From the NCBI GenBank assembly GCA_034096865.1, contig JAWQFJ010025663.1, positions 1 through 45,000 of the forward strand: a DNA stretch of 45,000 nucleotides, given 5' to 3'. Within the stretch, counting starts at the first letter, position 1; each line of letters starts with the position of its first letter. Below, one piece after another: positions 21,985-32,751 of this stretch. Below the pieces are notes generated by a model. It was not told the DNA's origin. It searched no databases and saw only the letters and a program-made list of their open reading frames with translations. The stretch is from Theodoxus fluviatilis. Its lineage: Eukaryota > Mollusca > Gastropoda > Cycloneritida > Neritidae. The position numbers and the translations under genes are program-made.

Positions 21985-22145
21985 GTGATCGGTTTGACTC
22001 CTCGGTAGGAGAGGCAATGCGGATGGCGTGCTTGACCAAGGATGCGACTCTAGGATCTGTGCGGCTTCGAACACCGCACCCATCAGCTGCAAGCGAATTC
22101 CGGTGGAACGCTTTTCCCGCTTGGCCACAAAACCCCTCACGGCCG
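21985..22145 (-). mobile_element. tRNA-derived SINE, same family as 16068
   Basis: On the minus strand, GTGGCCAAGCGGGAAAAGCG opens the element, GGTGTTCGAAGCCGCAC is the B-box-like part, and CTAGAGTCGCATCCTTGG follows as in the 16.07-kb copy. It inserted in the sense orientation of the SLC4 gene within its last intron. Confidence 0.7.
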
Positions 22146-22149
22146 TTTG

Positions 22150-23160
22150 TCAAGAAATCGAAATCCTCCTTATAATAGGGTTTTTGCAAGCTTGGAACGA
22201 GGATGAGTAAGTTGTTGCCGATTCTGAGGTTGTTGTTGTTGTTGTTGTTACTTTTGTTGCTATTTTTTAAAAGACACTGGATGCCTTTTTTACGAGTTAG
22301 TAATTGGATGCAGTGATTCTGTTAGCAATTACTAAGAATAACGACAGAATGAGTCACAACGTGTCTTTTCAGCGACAACATACCACCCTCTTACAATTTT
22401 CAAACGGTTCATCTCGCAGGCAATCAAATGCCGAAGTATGTGACATAACGAGTGAGCACGTTTTCTTTTCTTATAAAGCTGCAAAAATCTGTATTTTTCT
22501 CGAACGTGAAAGGGAGTGCGATTGCATTTGCTGTAATGTTATTCCACTCCACAGTGATCAGAGTTTGAGAAAGAGGTTAATTATTCCTTCACTGCAGTCG
22601 GAAAGCTGATCTTCTTTAACCCCAGAGTTCAAGTTTCGCAAGAAAATTAGGCAAAGACTGTCTGGGATTAACAGACAATTGTCCTCCTAGTGAATCAGCA
22701 AGCGTGATTGAAGCTTTATATAACATAAGAGCATTACCTGACATTATCTACTGTGTATCCTTAGTAGTTTAGATATGAGTATAGTAATGCAGAGAGTGAG
22801 AAGATTAATTTGACATGCATGAACTTTTAACGCAAATTAGAGTCAGTCATTGAGGTCTTATATCTTCGACTGGAAAAAGACAAGCATATGATGAGGCAAA
22901 AAGATTATTTTAAAAAGCTATCCTAAAAGAAGCCACACAAAGTTAACAGTGAAAAGAATCAAATCCATAAATACATTTTAAAAAATCCACAACGGTAATA
23001 ACCCATCAAAATCAAATCAACAAAATAAGATGTAACCGCTCAACAGATGGAAGGAAAAAGTCTGTTATCGTACCACTGCCCAAGAAAGAACGACCATCCA
23101 CCTCGAATGACTAACATCCCTCATTATGCAGTTGTTTGAGCAGCTGGTTCTGCGACTTCT
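22150..23160. other. Intron sequence without recognised feature
   Basis: AT-rich intronic sequence with a short (TTG)n tract near 22228-22250. I see no exon, RNA or element terminus. Confidence 0.5.
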
Positions 23161-23167
23161 TCTCCAA

Positions 23168-23290
23168 GAAACCCTCCAGTTTGCTGATCCCCTCCAGTTT
23201 GCTGATCCCCACCACTTTGCTGATCCCCACCAGTTTGCTGATCCCCTCCAGTTTGCTGATCCCCACCAGTTTGCTGATCCCCACCAGTTC
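23168..23290. repeat. 18-bp tandem repeat, about 7 copies
   Basis: TTTGCTGATCCCCACCAG and close variants (CCCTCCAG) repeat head to tail. It lies directly 5' of the LINE relic and could be its decayed upstream part or an independent minisatellite. The frame reads LLIPTS-like hexapeptides, which is not a gene signal. Confidence 0.93.
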
Positions 23291-23339
23291 GCATGCCGTC
23301 AACGCAGGAGCACTGATGATGCAGTTTTTTTCACTCCTC

Positions 23340-24250
23340 CATTATTTCCTGCCACACCTCGACTCCCCTCGAGCATCAGTCCGAATTTTCTTCCTAGATT
23401 TCTCGAGCGCCTTTAAAACCATCCAGTTGCACAAGATGAGCGAGAACATGAGATCTATGGGCGTAAACACTTTCGTCATCAGGTGGATCTGCAGTTTTCT
23501 CACAAATGTACCCAGTGTGTCCGCATTGGAAACCACCTTTCAGAAAGCATCTCCACTAACACTGGAGTGCCCCAGGGCTGTGCTCTCTCGCCGGCACATT
23601 TTAGTCTCTATACATCAGACTGCAAGCCTATAACACCGGAATGCAGAGATACACTTTTTAAGTATGCTGATGACAAGGCTCCAGTAGGCCTTATCAACAA
23701 GGACAATGATTTTGCCTATTTCCAGGAAATAATACACCCCGTCTCCTGGTGTGACGCAAACTACCCGGAATTGAGCCCAAAGAAGACAAAGGAAATGGTC
23801 GTTGACTTCAGAAAAAAAACCTCCACAATCCCAGCCCCCCTAACCATCAAGGGTGATATAATCGAAATGGTGTCATCATGTAGATATCTTGGAGTTACAC
23901 TTGACAATCAGCTAAAGTGGACAGAAAACATCTTTACAGTTCAGAAGAAAGCAAATCAAAGACTCTATTTCCTTAGATAAATAAAATGCTTCTGATTGGA
24001 GAAGACTATCCTCGAAATATTCTACAAATCTATTGTACAGTCTACTATCACTTGCTGCTTGGCGTGCATCATTGGAAACCTGACTGCCAAGAAAAAGAAA
24101 CACATCAACAGAATCATCAAATGTGCAGCCATGATAGTAGGAAAGTCACTCCCTGAGATAGACGAACATGGCGTGGAGACTGTCTCAGCGAAGACACTAT
24201 CAATTCTGGCAGACTCAACCCACCCACCACATGTGAACTATATTTGAGAA
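23340..24250 (+). pseudogene. Non-LTR retrotransposon relic (CR1/L2/Rex1-like reverse transcriptase)
   Basis: Three broken frames together give a LINE reverse transcriptase. FFLDFSSAFKTIQ and VIRWICSFLTN are in one frame up to about 23505. A shift then leads to RIGNHLSESISTNTGVPQG (RT motif with Pro-Gln-Gly), the catalytic KYADDKAPVGLI (YADD box, 23660s), KKTKEMVVDFRKK and YLGVTLDNQLKW. A TAA at 23978-23980 ends that frame. The same frame resumes as KTILEIFYKSIVQSTITC to about 24247. At least one frameshift and one stop make it dead. It sits in the last SLC4 intron, antisense to that gene. Confidence 0.85.
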
Positions 24251-24490
24251 AAATCAGGTGTTCGATTCATTTAAGTCAAAGCACGAACTTCACGATTGAT
24301 GGACTCTCCTGTGCCCATGTCCATCCGTGACTTCAGCTGTCGTGTTCGCTGAGTACTATATTAATCTCGGGTGGCATTGAGTATTACAGATCGAGAGGTA
24401 CCGGCGGGGGTATGTGTGCGGGGGAGGGGGTAGGGGATGGGTTTGCATGAGCGTAAGAATGTATATAGATGGACCTGGGTGTGGTTGAAG

Positions 24491-24545
24491 GGGGGGGGGG
24501 GAGGGGGGAGTGTGCGTGCGCACGCGCGCGCGCGTGTGTGTGCAA
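24491..24545. repeat. Poly-G and (CG/TG)n simple sequence
   Basis: A G run near 24491-24508 is followed by a GTGCGTGCGCACGCGCGCGC stretch that could adopt Z-DNA. Confidence 0.9.
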
Positions 24546-24675
24546 GAGCGTAAGAATGAAAGGAGATGGAGTGGTCGAGTGTAGTGTGTGGATGCTTGGA
24601 ATCTACCAAATGAGAAGGAAGAAGGAGGATGTTTTTGGAAATGAGGTGATTGAGGGGGCGGAGGTGGGAAGAAAG

Positions 24676-24679
<4 letters not shown>

Positions 24680-24727
<48 letters not shown>
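24680..24727. repeat. (GA)n microsatellite
   Basis: An uninterrupted GA tract of about 24 units in the last SLC4 intron. Confidence 0.97.
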
Positions 24728-24732
<5 letters not shown>

Positions 24733-24869
24733 TGCTTAACGCGAAAGGGAGTCTTACCCATTATATTAGTTGTACTTGTTGAAACTGTGTATATATAATT
24801 TATCATTATGTATTTTAGAGATCACGAGCTTTAATTGTACCAGCAAAGTTCTACATCTGGATAATCAAG

Positions 24870-24959
24870 ATTGTCTGTCTGTCTGTCTGTGTGTCTGTCT
24901 GTCTGTGTGTCTGTCTGTATGTGTGTCTGTCTGTCTGTGTGTCTGTCTGTGTGTGTGTG

Positions 24960-25050
<91 letters not shown>

Positions 25051-25051
25051 G
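24870..25051. repeat. (TGTC)n microsatellite
   Basis: Tetranucleotide TGTC units, mixed with TGTG in the first half and pure in the second half. It abuts the left arm of the large inverted repeat. Confidence 0.97.
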
Positions 25052-25052
25052 T

Positions 25053-25369
25053 ACTGAAAAGAAGAGTAGAAGACAAGCAACCGACTGTTTCTTTCATGAG
25101 CAAGTCTGGCCCTGAAGAGGGCCGTTTGGGGGTTGACTGCCGCCGATGCGGGTAATCACCGCTACAGGATGGAGAGGCAGCGGGTTGGCAGGGGCGTGCA
25201 GCGATGCTCTGTATTCCTTTACGGCAAGCTTCGAAACCCGCTGCCTCTCCATCCTGTAGCGGTGATTACCCGCATCGGCGGCAGTACAACCCCCAAACGG
25301 CCCTCTTCAAGGCCAGACTTGCTCATGAAAGAAACAGTCGGTTGCTTGTCTTCTACTCTTCTTTTCAGT
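25053..25369. repeat. Near-perfect inverted repeat (134-bp arms, 48-bp loop)
   Basis: The left arm 25053-25186 (starting ACTGAAAAGAAGAGTAGAAG) is the reverse complement of 25235-25369 apart from one substitution (CCCTGAAG versus CCTTGAAG) and one inserted base (GTTGACTG versus GTTGTACTG). The loop is 25187-25234. Transcribed as part of the SLC4 pre-mRNA, it would fold into a long duplex. No transposase-type terminus or clear target duplication is evident. Confidence 0.97.
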
Positions 25370-25439
25370 AACTGTACAACCGACCCCGGCACTTAGATAT
25401 ATCCACTGTCTGTCTGTGTGTCTGGCTGGCTACTACGAT

Positions 25440-25842
25440 CCGTCCTCAGAGATCAAAATAACAAGACACGATGGAACTGATAGACAAACGGAAGGCATAC
25501 CCGACACATCCTCCTCAGAGATCAAAAGAACAGCCCACGATATGGCTGATGGAGAAATGGGAGACCTACCCCGACACATCCTCCTCAGAGATCAAAAGAA
25601 CAGCCCACGATATGGCTGATGGAGAAATGGAAGACCTACCCGACACATCCTCCTCAGAGATCAAAAGAACAGCCCACGATATGGCTGATGGAGAAATGGA
25701 AGACCTACCCGACACATCCTCCTCAGAGATCAAAAGAACAGTCCACGATATGGCTGATGGAGAAATGGGAGACCTACCCGACACATCCTCCTCAGAGATC
25801 AAAAGAACAACCCACGATATGGCTGATGGAGAAATGGAAGAC
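25440..25842 (-). repeat. 69-bp tandem repeat copying an SLC4 exon end and donor site
   Basis: About six units of 69-70 bp. Start points of CACATCCTCCTCAGAG on plus fall at 505, 575, 644, 713 and 782 (+25000), with a degenerate first unit near 25441. Read on the minus strand, each unit contains ATCTCTGAGGAGGATGTGTC, then GGGTAGGT. This parallels the real exon end ATCTCTGAGGAAGACGGGTC with GGGGTAGGT at 25868-25841. Thus every unit holds a copy of the 5' splice junction. In one minus frame the units read ISEEDVSGRS and so on, 23 residues each, without a stop. Confidence 0.95.
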
Positions 25843-25846
25843 CTAC

Positions 25847-26061
25847 CCCGACCCGTCTTCCTCAGAGATCTGGGTGGTGGAGTCCTGCTTCAGCTTCATC
25901 CAGATGCCCGTCTTGGCCATCTCCTCCGTGATGTTGACCCGCTCCGTGTCCATGGAGCCACGGCGCGTGGCTGCGGGTCCGTACTTATTCTCCAGGCGTG
26001 AGTGGTGGTGCTTGACCTCGGACAGCCTGTCTTGGTAGCCCTCCTCCAGCAGCGACTCCCT
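25847..26061 (-). CDS. SLC4: SLC4 exon encoding cytoplasmic C-terminal region
   Basis: The acceptor is GTTTCGCAG before AGGGAGTCG; the donor is G followed by GTAGGT at 25846. The exon is 215 nt, phase 0 to phase 2, and encodes RESLLEEGYQDRLSEVKHHH through NKYGPAATRRGSMDTERVNI and TEEMAKTGIWMKLKQDS to TTQISEEDGSG. The RRGSMD segment resembles a basophilic kinase site. If the donor is not used, TAG at 25845-25843 stops translation immediately after SEEDGSG, so retention would give a shorter tail lacking the PDZ-like end. The adjacent 69-bp array repeats this donor. Confidence 0.88.
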
Positions 26062-27095
26062 CTGCGAAACAGGCAGCCATACGGATACAGCAGGTTTAAC
26101 TTTGGTTTTGTTGTAAACTTTTTTTAAAACATGACTTTTTGGAATTGTTTTAGGTTTGACAAAGGAATATGTGATCGTCCAAGTGAAAAGGCGACTGAAT
26201 GTCTAAAAGGAAATTTTGAGGAATCAACAACAACAAAAAAGAAAGAAAAAAGAGAGAAGAAATATATTTTTTTGAGACTTTATGTTTTTCATTTCAAAAA
26301 GTTGGTATCAGTATTTCATTGCGGAATTGTTAAATAAAACCATTTACTGATGCACAGCAGTAGTTATGCTTGCAAGAAAATAACTTTCGGCGACAAATGA
26401 CTCAATATTAGGGTAGTGATCATAATATATAAACATTTTGTTGGGGAAAAGTATACTACATAACCTGGAAATGTTTTTCATGATGACTGGACATTTTCTG
26501 ATTCATATGTTATAGAAAATATGAAATATTATAATTCAGGACTGGCGCCTTCATTTGGACCTTCACGTACACACAGAAAACTAGGTTGGGTTGGGAGAAA
26601 GGGAAAAATAGGAAAACAAGTGTAAATCGATTCGGCAGGTACTGCGATAATGCTTTCGCAAATGCTGCTTCATATGTACTAAAAATGTGTAGAGATTCTA
26701 TCCGTGATGATAAAGAGACACAACAGACGGTCGGAAATGACACAAACCGAATGATGACACACGGTGTTTGACATTCGTGTCAATTCCTAACCTATATCTT
26801 ATTTCTCCAAGGACAGCGGTAAACTTACGACGATGACGACGACGACGACGACGACAACGACGATGATGATGATGATGACGATGATGATGATACCTACGTT
26901 GATAATAACAAGCAGTACACCAGCTTTCTACCAAACGTTCATGTTCAACCGATTTGTGTTTTCCCTCTTCCTCCTATATTTCACCTGGTCTTGCCTCCAC
27001 TTTTCCCCTCCCCCCTCCCGCATGAATTAACATTCAGCCACACGCTCGAACACACCCTTATTCTCAATTCGTTCCCTTGCTCGTGCGCTCCCTCC
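26062..27095 (-). other. SLC4 intron sequence with (GAC/GAT)n
   Basis: Mostly unique AT-rich intron. A GAC/GAT trinucleotide tract occupies about 26828-26892. Confidence 0.6.
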
Positions 27096-27099
27096 CTCC

Positions 27100-28550
27100 A
27101 TCACGCATTCTCTCACACCTACTTCCCTATCAAGCACACACGCATGCTCTTTCGCTCACCATAACTCATTCGTTCACTAACTCACTCGCTCCCTCATTCA
27201 CTGGCTCACTGATTCACTCGCTTGTTCGCTCATTTATTCAATCGCTGACAATCTCGCTCTCTCCATCGCTAGCTCACTGATTCACTGAATCACTGACTGA
27301 CTGACAGACTGACTCTCTCACTCACCCTCCTCCATCACTCCCCTCCCCTCCCCCCTCCCCTCCCCTCCCCTCCTTCACTCACTCACATCACATACTTCAC
27401 CTCAACTCACTCATTCACATCACATACTTCACCTCAACTCACTCACTCATATCACATACTTCACCTCATCACATACTTCACCTCAACTCACTCACTCACA
27501 TCACATACTTCACCTCAACTCACTCACTCACTCACTCACTCACTCACTCACTCACTCACTCACTCAGTCACTCACTCACTCACTCACTCACTCACTCACT
27601 CACTCACTCACTCACTCACTCACTCACTCACTCACTCACTCAGTCACTCACTCAGTCACACTCACTCACTCACTCACTCACTCACTCACTCACTCACTCA
27701 CTCACTCACTCACTCACTCACTCACTCACTCACTCACTCACTCACTCACTCACATCACATACTTCACCTCAACTCACTCACTCATTCAAATCACATACTT
27801 CACCCCAACTCAGTCACTCACTCAGTCACTCACTCACTCACTCACTCACTCACTCACTCACTCACTCACTCACTCACTCACTCACTCACTCACTCACTCA
27901 CTCACTCACACTCACTCACTCACTCACTCACTCACTCACTCACTCACTCACTCACTCACTCACTCACTCACTCACTCTCACTCACTCACTCACTCACTCA
28001 CACTCACTCACTCACTCACTCACTCACTCACTCACTACTCACTCACTCACTCACTCACTCACTCACTCACTCACTCACTCACTCACTCACTCACTCACTC
28101 ACTCACTCACTCACTCACTCACTCACTCACTCACTCACTCACTCACTCACTCACTCACTCACTTACATCACATACTTCACCTCAACTCACTCATTCACTC
28201 ACGTCACACACTTCACCTCAACTCACCTCAACTCACTCACTCACTCACACTCACTCACTCACTCACTCACTCACTCACTCACTCACTCACTCACTCTCAC
28301 TCACTCACTCACTCACTCACTCACTCACTCACTCACTCACTCACTCACTTCACCTCACTCACTCACTCACTCACTCACTCACTCACTCACTCACTCACTC
28401 ACTCACTCACTCACTCACTCACTCACTCACTCACTCACTCACTCACTCACTCACTCACTCACTCACTCACTCACTCACTCACTCACTCACTCACTCACTC
28501 ACTCACTCACTCACTCACTCACTCACTCACTCACTCACTCACTCACTCAG
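27100..28550. repeat. (CACT)n array, about 1 kb of pure tetranucleotide with interspersed longer units
   Basis: Degenerate TCACTCAT/TCGCTC text from 27100 becomes pure CACT repeats from about 27510 to 28550. Insertions of ACATCACATACTTCACCTCA recur about eight times, and single-base slips (CTCACACTC, CTCAGTC) occur. In the SLC4 sense strand it reads (GTGA)n and begins about 12 nt after the donor of exon 28714-28562. Confidence 0.98.
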
Positions 28551-28561
28551 CTCCATCCTAC

Positions 28562-28714
28562 CTCAGGCTCCCTCCCATCATCGTCCTCCATCATCTTCTT
28601 GGCGTCATCCTTGGCGCGCTGCTTGTCCTCGGGCATGAGGTCGTCCAGCCACTTCAGCTCGCGTTGCGTGAAAATGAAGTCCATGGCCTTCCTCACGAAG
28701 CACATGCCCAGGAC
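28562..28714 (-). CDS. SLC4: SLC4 exon: last membrane helix and acidic cytoplasmic segment
   Basis: The acceptor CCCTCTTCAG is followed by GTCCTGGGC, and the donor is GAG then GTAGGA. The 153 nt are phase 0 to 0, 51 residues: VLGMCFVRKAMDFIFTQREL, KWLDDLMPEDK and the acidic KMMEDDDGREPE. FVRKxMDxxFTxRELxWLDDLMPE is the conserved end of the SLC4 membrane domain. LDDLMPE has been discussed in the family as an acidic, carbonic-anhydrase-type contact region. The donor deviates from GTRAGT and is followed within 12 nt by the long GTGA array. Confidence 0.93.
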
Positions 28715-28851
28715 CTGAAGAGGGTCAAAGGTTTAGGGTCAGAGGTCACAGGAGGGTGATGGTGATTCTAAAAAGCCTTCGTTTGTTAGTCATGTGTGAG
28801 GATTCCATCACTTCTTGCTTCTGTTGCTGTGCTCCTTTTCACGTTTCTCCT

Positions 28852-29011
28852 CCTCCTTATCCTCCTCCTCCTCCTCCTCCTCCTCCTCCTCCTCCTCCTC
28901 CTCCTCCTTCTCCTCCTCCTCCTTCTCCTCCTCCTCCTCCTCCTCCTCCTCCTCCTCCTCCTCCTCCTCCTCCTTCTCCTCCTCCTTCTCCTCCTCCTCC
29001 TCCTCCTGCTC
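28852..29011. repeat. (CTC)n microsatellite
   Basis: A CTC trinucleotide tract with TTC interruptions. In the gene's sense strand it is (GAG)n. Confidence 0.98.
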
Positions 29012-29015
29012 TTCA

Positions 29016-29512
29016 ACACAACAACAACAACAACAACAACACGACAAGTCCAAAAACAATATCACCGACAACAACAATGACAAATACAATGACGACCACG
29101 ACGATGACGCAACGACGACGACCACGACAATGACAAGAACGACGATGACGATGATGATGATGATGACAACGACAATGACCATGACGATGACAACGACGAC
29201 GACGACAACGACAATGTGAGCGACAGCAGAAATAACGAATGCAGCACCTAGCCTAAGAACAACGACGCACCGGTAACAACGGCACCGACAACAACAGCAA
29301 CACGATTACGGCGACGGCGACGAAAACAATAACGACGACGACGATGACGACGACGAAGACGATGACGACCATGACAACCACATCGCCATCACCACCACCA
29401 CAATATCAATGAAGACGACGACGACCACCACCACCACCACCACTACCACTACCACCACCACCATCATCACGACAACAACATCAACAACAACAACAACAAC
29501 CATGCAAACACG
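29016..29512. repeat. Mosaic of ACA, GAC, GAT and CCA trinucleotide repeats
   Basis: Short runs of CAA, CGA, ATG, CCA and CAT triplets succeed one another up to about 26 bp before the exon donor. This is simple-sequence DNA without coding signal. Confidence 0.9.
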
Positions 29513-29537
29513 CCCGACGAGAGACGGGGTGACCCAC

Positions 29538-29714
29538 CATGAGGGGGAAGATGATGGAGACTTGCTTGAAGGACTTGATGACCCACAGACCCGCCAGACA
29601 GAAAATCTGGATGACGGTGAAGATGTGCACGCGCTTGATGGGCACGTAGCGCAGGTACATCAAGTCAGGCTGGTACTTGGCTGGCTTGAAGAACAGCAGC
29701 AGGCGGTCGATGAA
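29538..29714 (-). CDS. SLC4: SLC4 exon: KPAKYQPD loop and following helix
   Basis: The acceptor TTTCTCTGCAG precedes TTCATCGAC, and the donor is ATG followed by GTGGGT. The 177 nt are phase 0 to 0, 59 residues: FIDRLLLFFKPAKYQPDLMY, LRYVPIKRVHIFTVIQIFCL, then AGLWVIKSFKQVSIIFPLM. The KPAKYQPDxxYLRYVPxxxVHxFTxIQ block is highly conserved among Na+-coupled SLC4 members and covers a cytoplasmic helix and a membrane span. Confidence 0.94.
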
Positions 29715-32325
29715 CTGCAGAGAAAGAGCAACAGGGAGCTCATCAGTGGGCTGTGTACCACAAACTGATACCAGAGGGCTCAGAAGCGTAGGTGACTGAC
29801 TACATGTAGGTGAGAATGGTCACGAGCAATATTATGGCACCTGTGTGTGTAAAGATATTGGAAATGTACTTTTGTGGATATTTCTCTCCTGTCGTTTGCG
29901 GGTTGGGGTTGCGATGCTGAGTAAGCAGATCCACTCAATCCGCACCCCACCACCCCCACCCATGCCCCCACCCCACCTCTCCACCCCCTGGGGGTCGTAT
30001 TCGCTGAAGCTGGGTATTCAGAGCCTACATGCTAGAAAGCATGCAGCATTGAATTGGCCCTTGGAGGTGAACTGTTCCGCCGCTCTCACTTCTTGGACAG
30101 CAGCACGTACAGTAGAGTAGAGCAGTGAAACACCTCGGGCACCAACACTGGCTCGCCCTTGACAACAGACAAAACATTCGAAAATGGTACGCTGCATTGC
30201 AGGGCCTAGTGGTTTGGCCACATTCGTGGTTTGCCCTCGCTGCCAAGCGTTCTACAGTTCAACTGCAACATATGTCCTGAGCCGCTCAACGCCCCTCTCA
30301 CCAGCTGGAACTCCTGACTGCCAGGCTGGCTCCACAAAGGTTGGGGCTGCCGTTTCACCTTCGGCACCACTGACGTCTTCCGATGGAAATGACGGCACCA
30401 CAATGCCGTGCGTGAACAAACACTGCTAGCTTCTGCAGTCTCAGACAACAGGCGTGTTTTGTGCTAATCAGCAGGCTGCCGCATTTACATTGCAGCTACA
30501 TTCGTGTGTTGACTGTCATCTTGAGTAGACTCGAGAAAGGAGGGTGGGTGGTGGGTGGGATAGTGGTAAGAAGACGTACACGACAAAAATCAGTCTGAGT
30601 GATCGGGCAGCGGTGACAGGTAAGGGGGCTGGAGGTTGGGTGTGGTTAGTGGGTTTAAGAGAGGAGGAGTCGGGGAGGGCAAGGAGGAAGGGGAGGGGTG
30701 ACGAAGGGTGGGAGAGTAATAAATCAAACGGGCGGGGGTTGGGCGGGGATCAGGTGAAGTGAGGTGGATTGGAGAGGGGTTGGGTGTGATAGTTTTCGGT
30801 ATTTCGGTTTCGATGATTGAAAACACCAGCCAAAAACTACAATCATGCATAGACCATGCACACTATCTAATATCACTGCCGGACAAAGGACACACAAATA
30901 AGGACACTTATCATCGTGTGTCCATGACCATACTTACACAGTAACAACCCATTCTTTGATCTGTTCACTTTTCCTCCATGGATAAAAGAAGTCTTTTCTC
31001 CTGAAAGCTACTGTAAATTTATACGTACCACTATTGGCGCGTTATAATTAGTTTTCCACATAGATAAATATAGTTAGAAATATTTCAAGAATCATCAACA
31101 CTGCCATGAATGCATGCAATCGCACACGCAAACTAAAAAGGGCCTCACTAAAAGTTCTTGAAAGCTTCTCGATTTGAAGTCTTGCCACTTAATTACAGAT
31201 TGCACATGGAACCTTAAACGAATGCAATATTATAGAATTTTAGCAGAGCTAAGGATAAATATTTGCACAAATGCCACAGAGAGACAAATACCCATCAGCC
31301 AGAACAATACACATAGTTTACCGAAGATAACCACTCAAACTGAGGCCACCACAAGAATGAACATTGACCAAAGTCAAATGATTGACAAACAACGAAATAC
31401 CAATTGATGAAAACAACACCAACCCTACCTGCATACCCTCGTACTCCTACGAAAAAGTAACGATGCCAAACGTCATGAAACAGACTTTTACCAAAAATCA
31501 CAAGTCACACTCTCTAACAGTCCTCCAAGTTTTTCTCATTTTTCTATGTGCACAAAAAGTCACTCTACTTCAGTTTAGGCTGACCTGTCTTCATTTTCGT
31601 ACTTCTACAAGCTGACCTCTACCAGCTGTGGTGCTTTTGTTTTCACAACAAAACTTCCTTCAAAGCAAAAGATAAGCAGCACGCTAAGAATGCGCCTAAG
31701 GAACTGCAGTACTTTATTTGATTTTAACACTCTTTGAAGTTCTAGAACCCCAAACCTCATACGAAAGTCCCAGAATTACTTAATTTCCTCTTCCAGGGAT
31801 TGAGATTAGATTTTTGAGGTTTTTAAGGGCCCAAAAACCTCTATGGTAAAATACTTTCAGAAACACTTTATTTCATTATCTATTTACCTACAAGGAGTCA
31901 TGTCACGTGTGCAGCACATTCTTAAAAGCATTGAGTAATTTCAGTGTCGATCAAACACACAAATAAAAACAGCCATAAGACGTGTACCTCCGTCTTACCA
32001 ACAGTGGCACCCTTCCAAGAAAGGTGCGTGCAAATTGTGCTGTCACCACGATTCTGCCGTTACGTTGGCTGAACGACCACGACACGCTGTTAATCTTGCT
32101 CTAGAGGTCTTACGATGTCGCATCAAACTCCTGCAAAGCCTTCTTTTTTTCCCCCTCCAACGGTCGTTGCCCCACGAATCTACTGAGGAAATACTATTGT
32201 ACATGTCCGTGCCAGTTTTTTTTCTTCTCAAAATTGCTGTGGAGGGGCTGGGTTTTTAAGAGCGACAATGGCAGCCCTCAGCCTATCGAGGGTGCGTTTT
32301 CAAAGGCGGAGTGAGTGTACAGGTG
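29715..32325 (-). other. SLC4 intron without exon
   Basis: About 2.6 kb of intron. A C-rich segment lies at 29940-29990. A plus-strand frame at 30184-30429 has a VVCPRCQAFY CxxC element, which may be a mobile-element fragment. G-rich text lies at 30540-30790. The rest is AT-rich and featureless to me. Confidence 0.5.
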
Positions 32326-32327
<2 letters not shown>

Positions 32328-32413
<86 letters not shown>

Positions 32414-32534
32414 AGAGTGAGAGAGAGAGAGAGAGAGACGAGAGAAAGAGAGAGGAAGAGAGACGAGAGAGAGAGAGAAAGAGGAGAAAAGAGTGAGAGA
32501 AAGAGAGAGAAAGAGAGATCGATAGTGAGAGAGT

Positions 32535-32626
<92 letters not shown>
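32328..32626. repeat. (GA)n microsatellite
   Basis: About 300 bp of GA repeats with GG and AA interruptions. In the gene's sense strand it is (TC)n and starts about 57 nt past the donor of exon 32751-32683. Confidence 0.98.
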
Positions 32627-32628
<2 letters not shown>

Positions 32629-32682
32629 GGGGTGGGGGTGGGTCCATTGCGTGTGTGTACACGCAGCGATGAGGTGCCTCAC

Positions 32683-32751
32683 CTGCATGCCCTTCAGAGC
32701 GGCTACTCCCATGTACAGGAAGACGCCGTAGAGCACAGGCATGGGGATAAT
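32683..32751 (-). CDS. SLC4: SLC4 exon: IPMPVLYG helix
   Basis: The acceptor CCCTTTGCAG precedes ATTATCCCC, and the donor is CAG followed by GTGAGG. The 69 nt are phase 0 to 0, 23 residues: IIPMPVLYGVFLYMGVAALK then GMQ. IPMPVLYGVFLYMGV is one of the most conserved SLC4 membrane segments and confirms the family on its own. Confidence 0.95.

Noticed and set aside
25843..25845. TAG after SEEDGSG as the true SLC4 stop codon
   Set aside because: A donor sits at 25846, and the phase-2 end matches the acceptor at 21504 exactly, giving a charged tail with a PDZ-like end. The TAG remains possible only as an alternative isoform.
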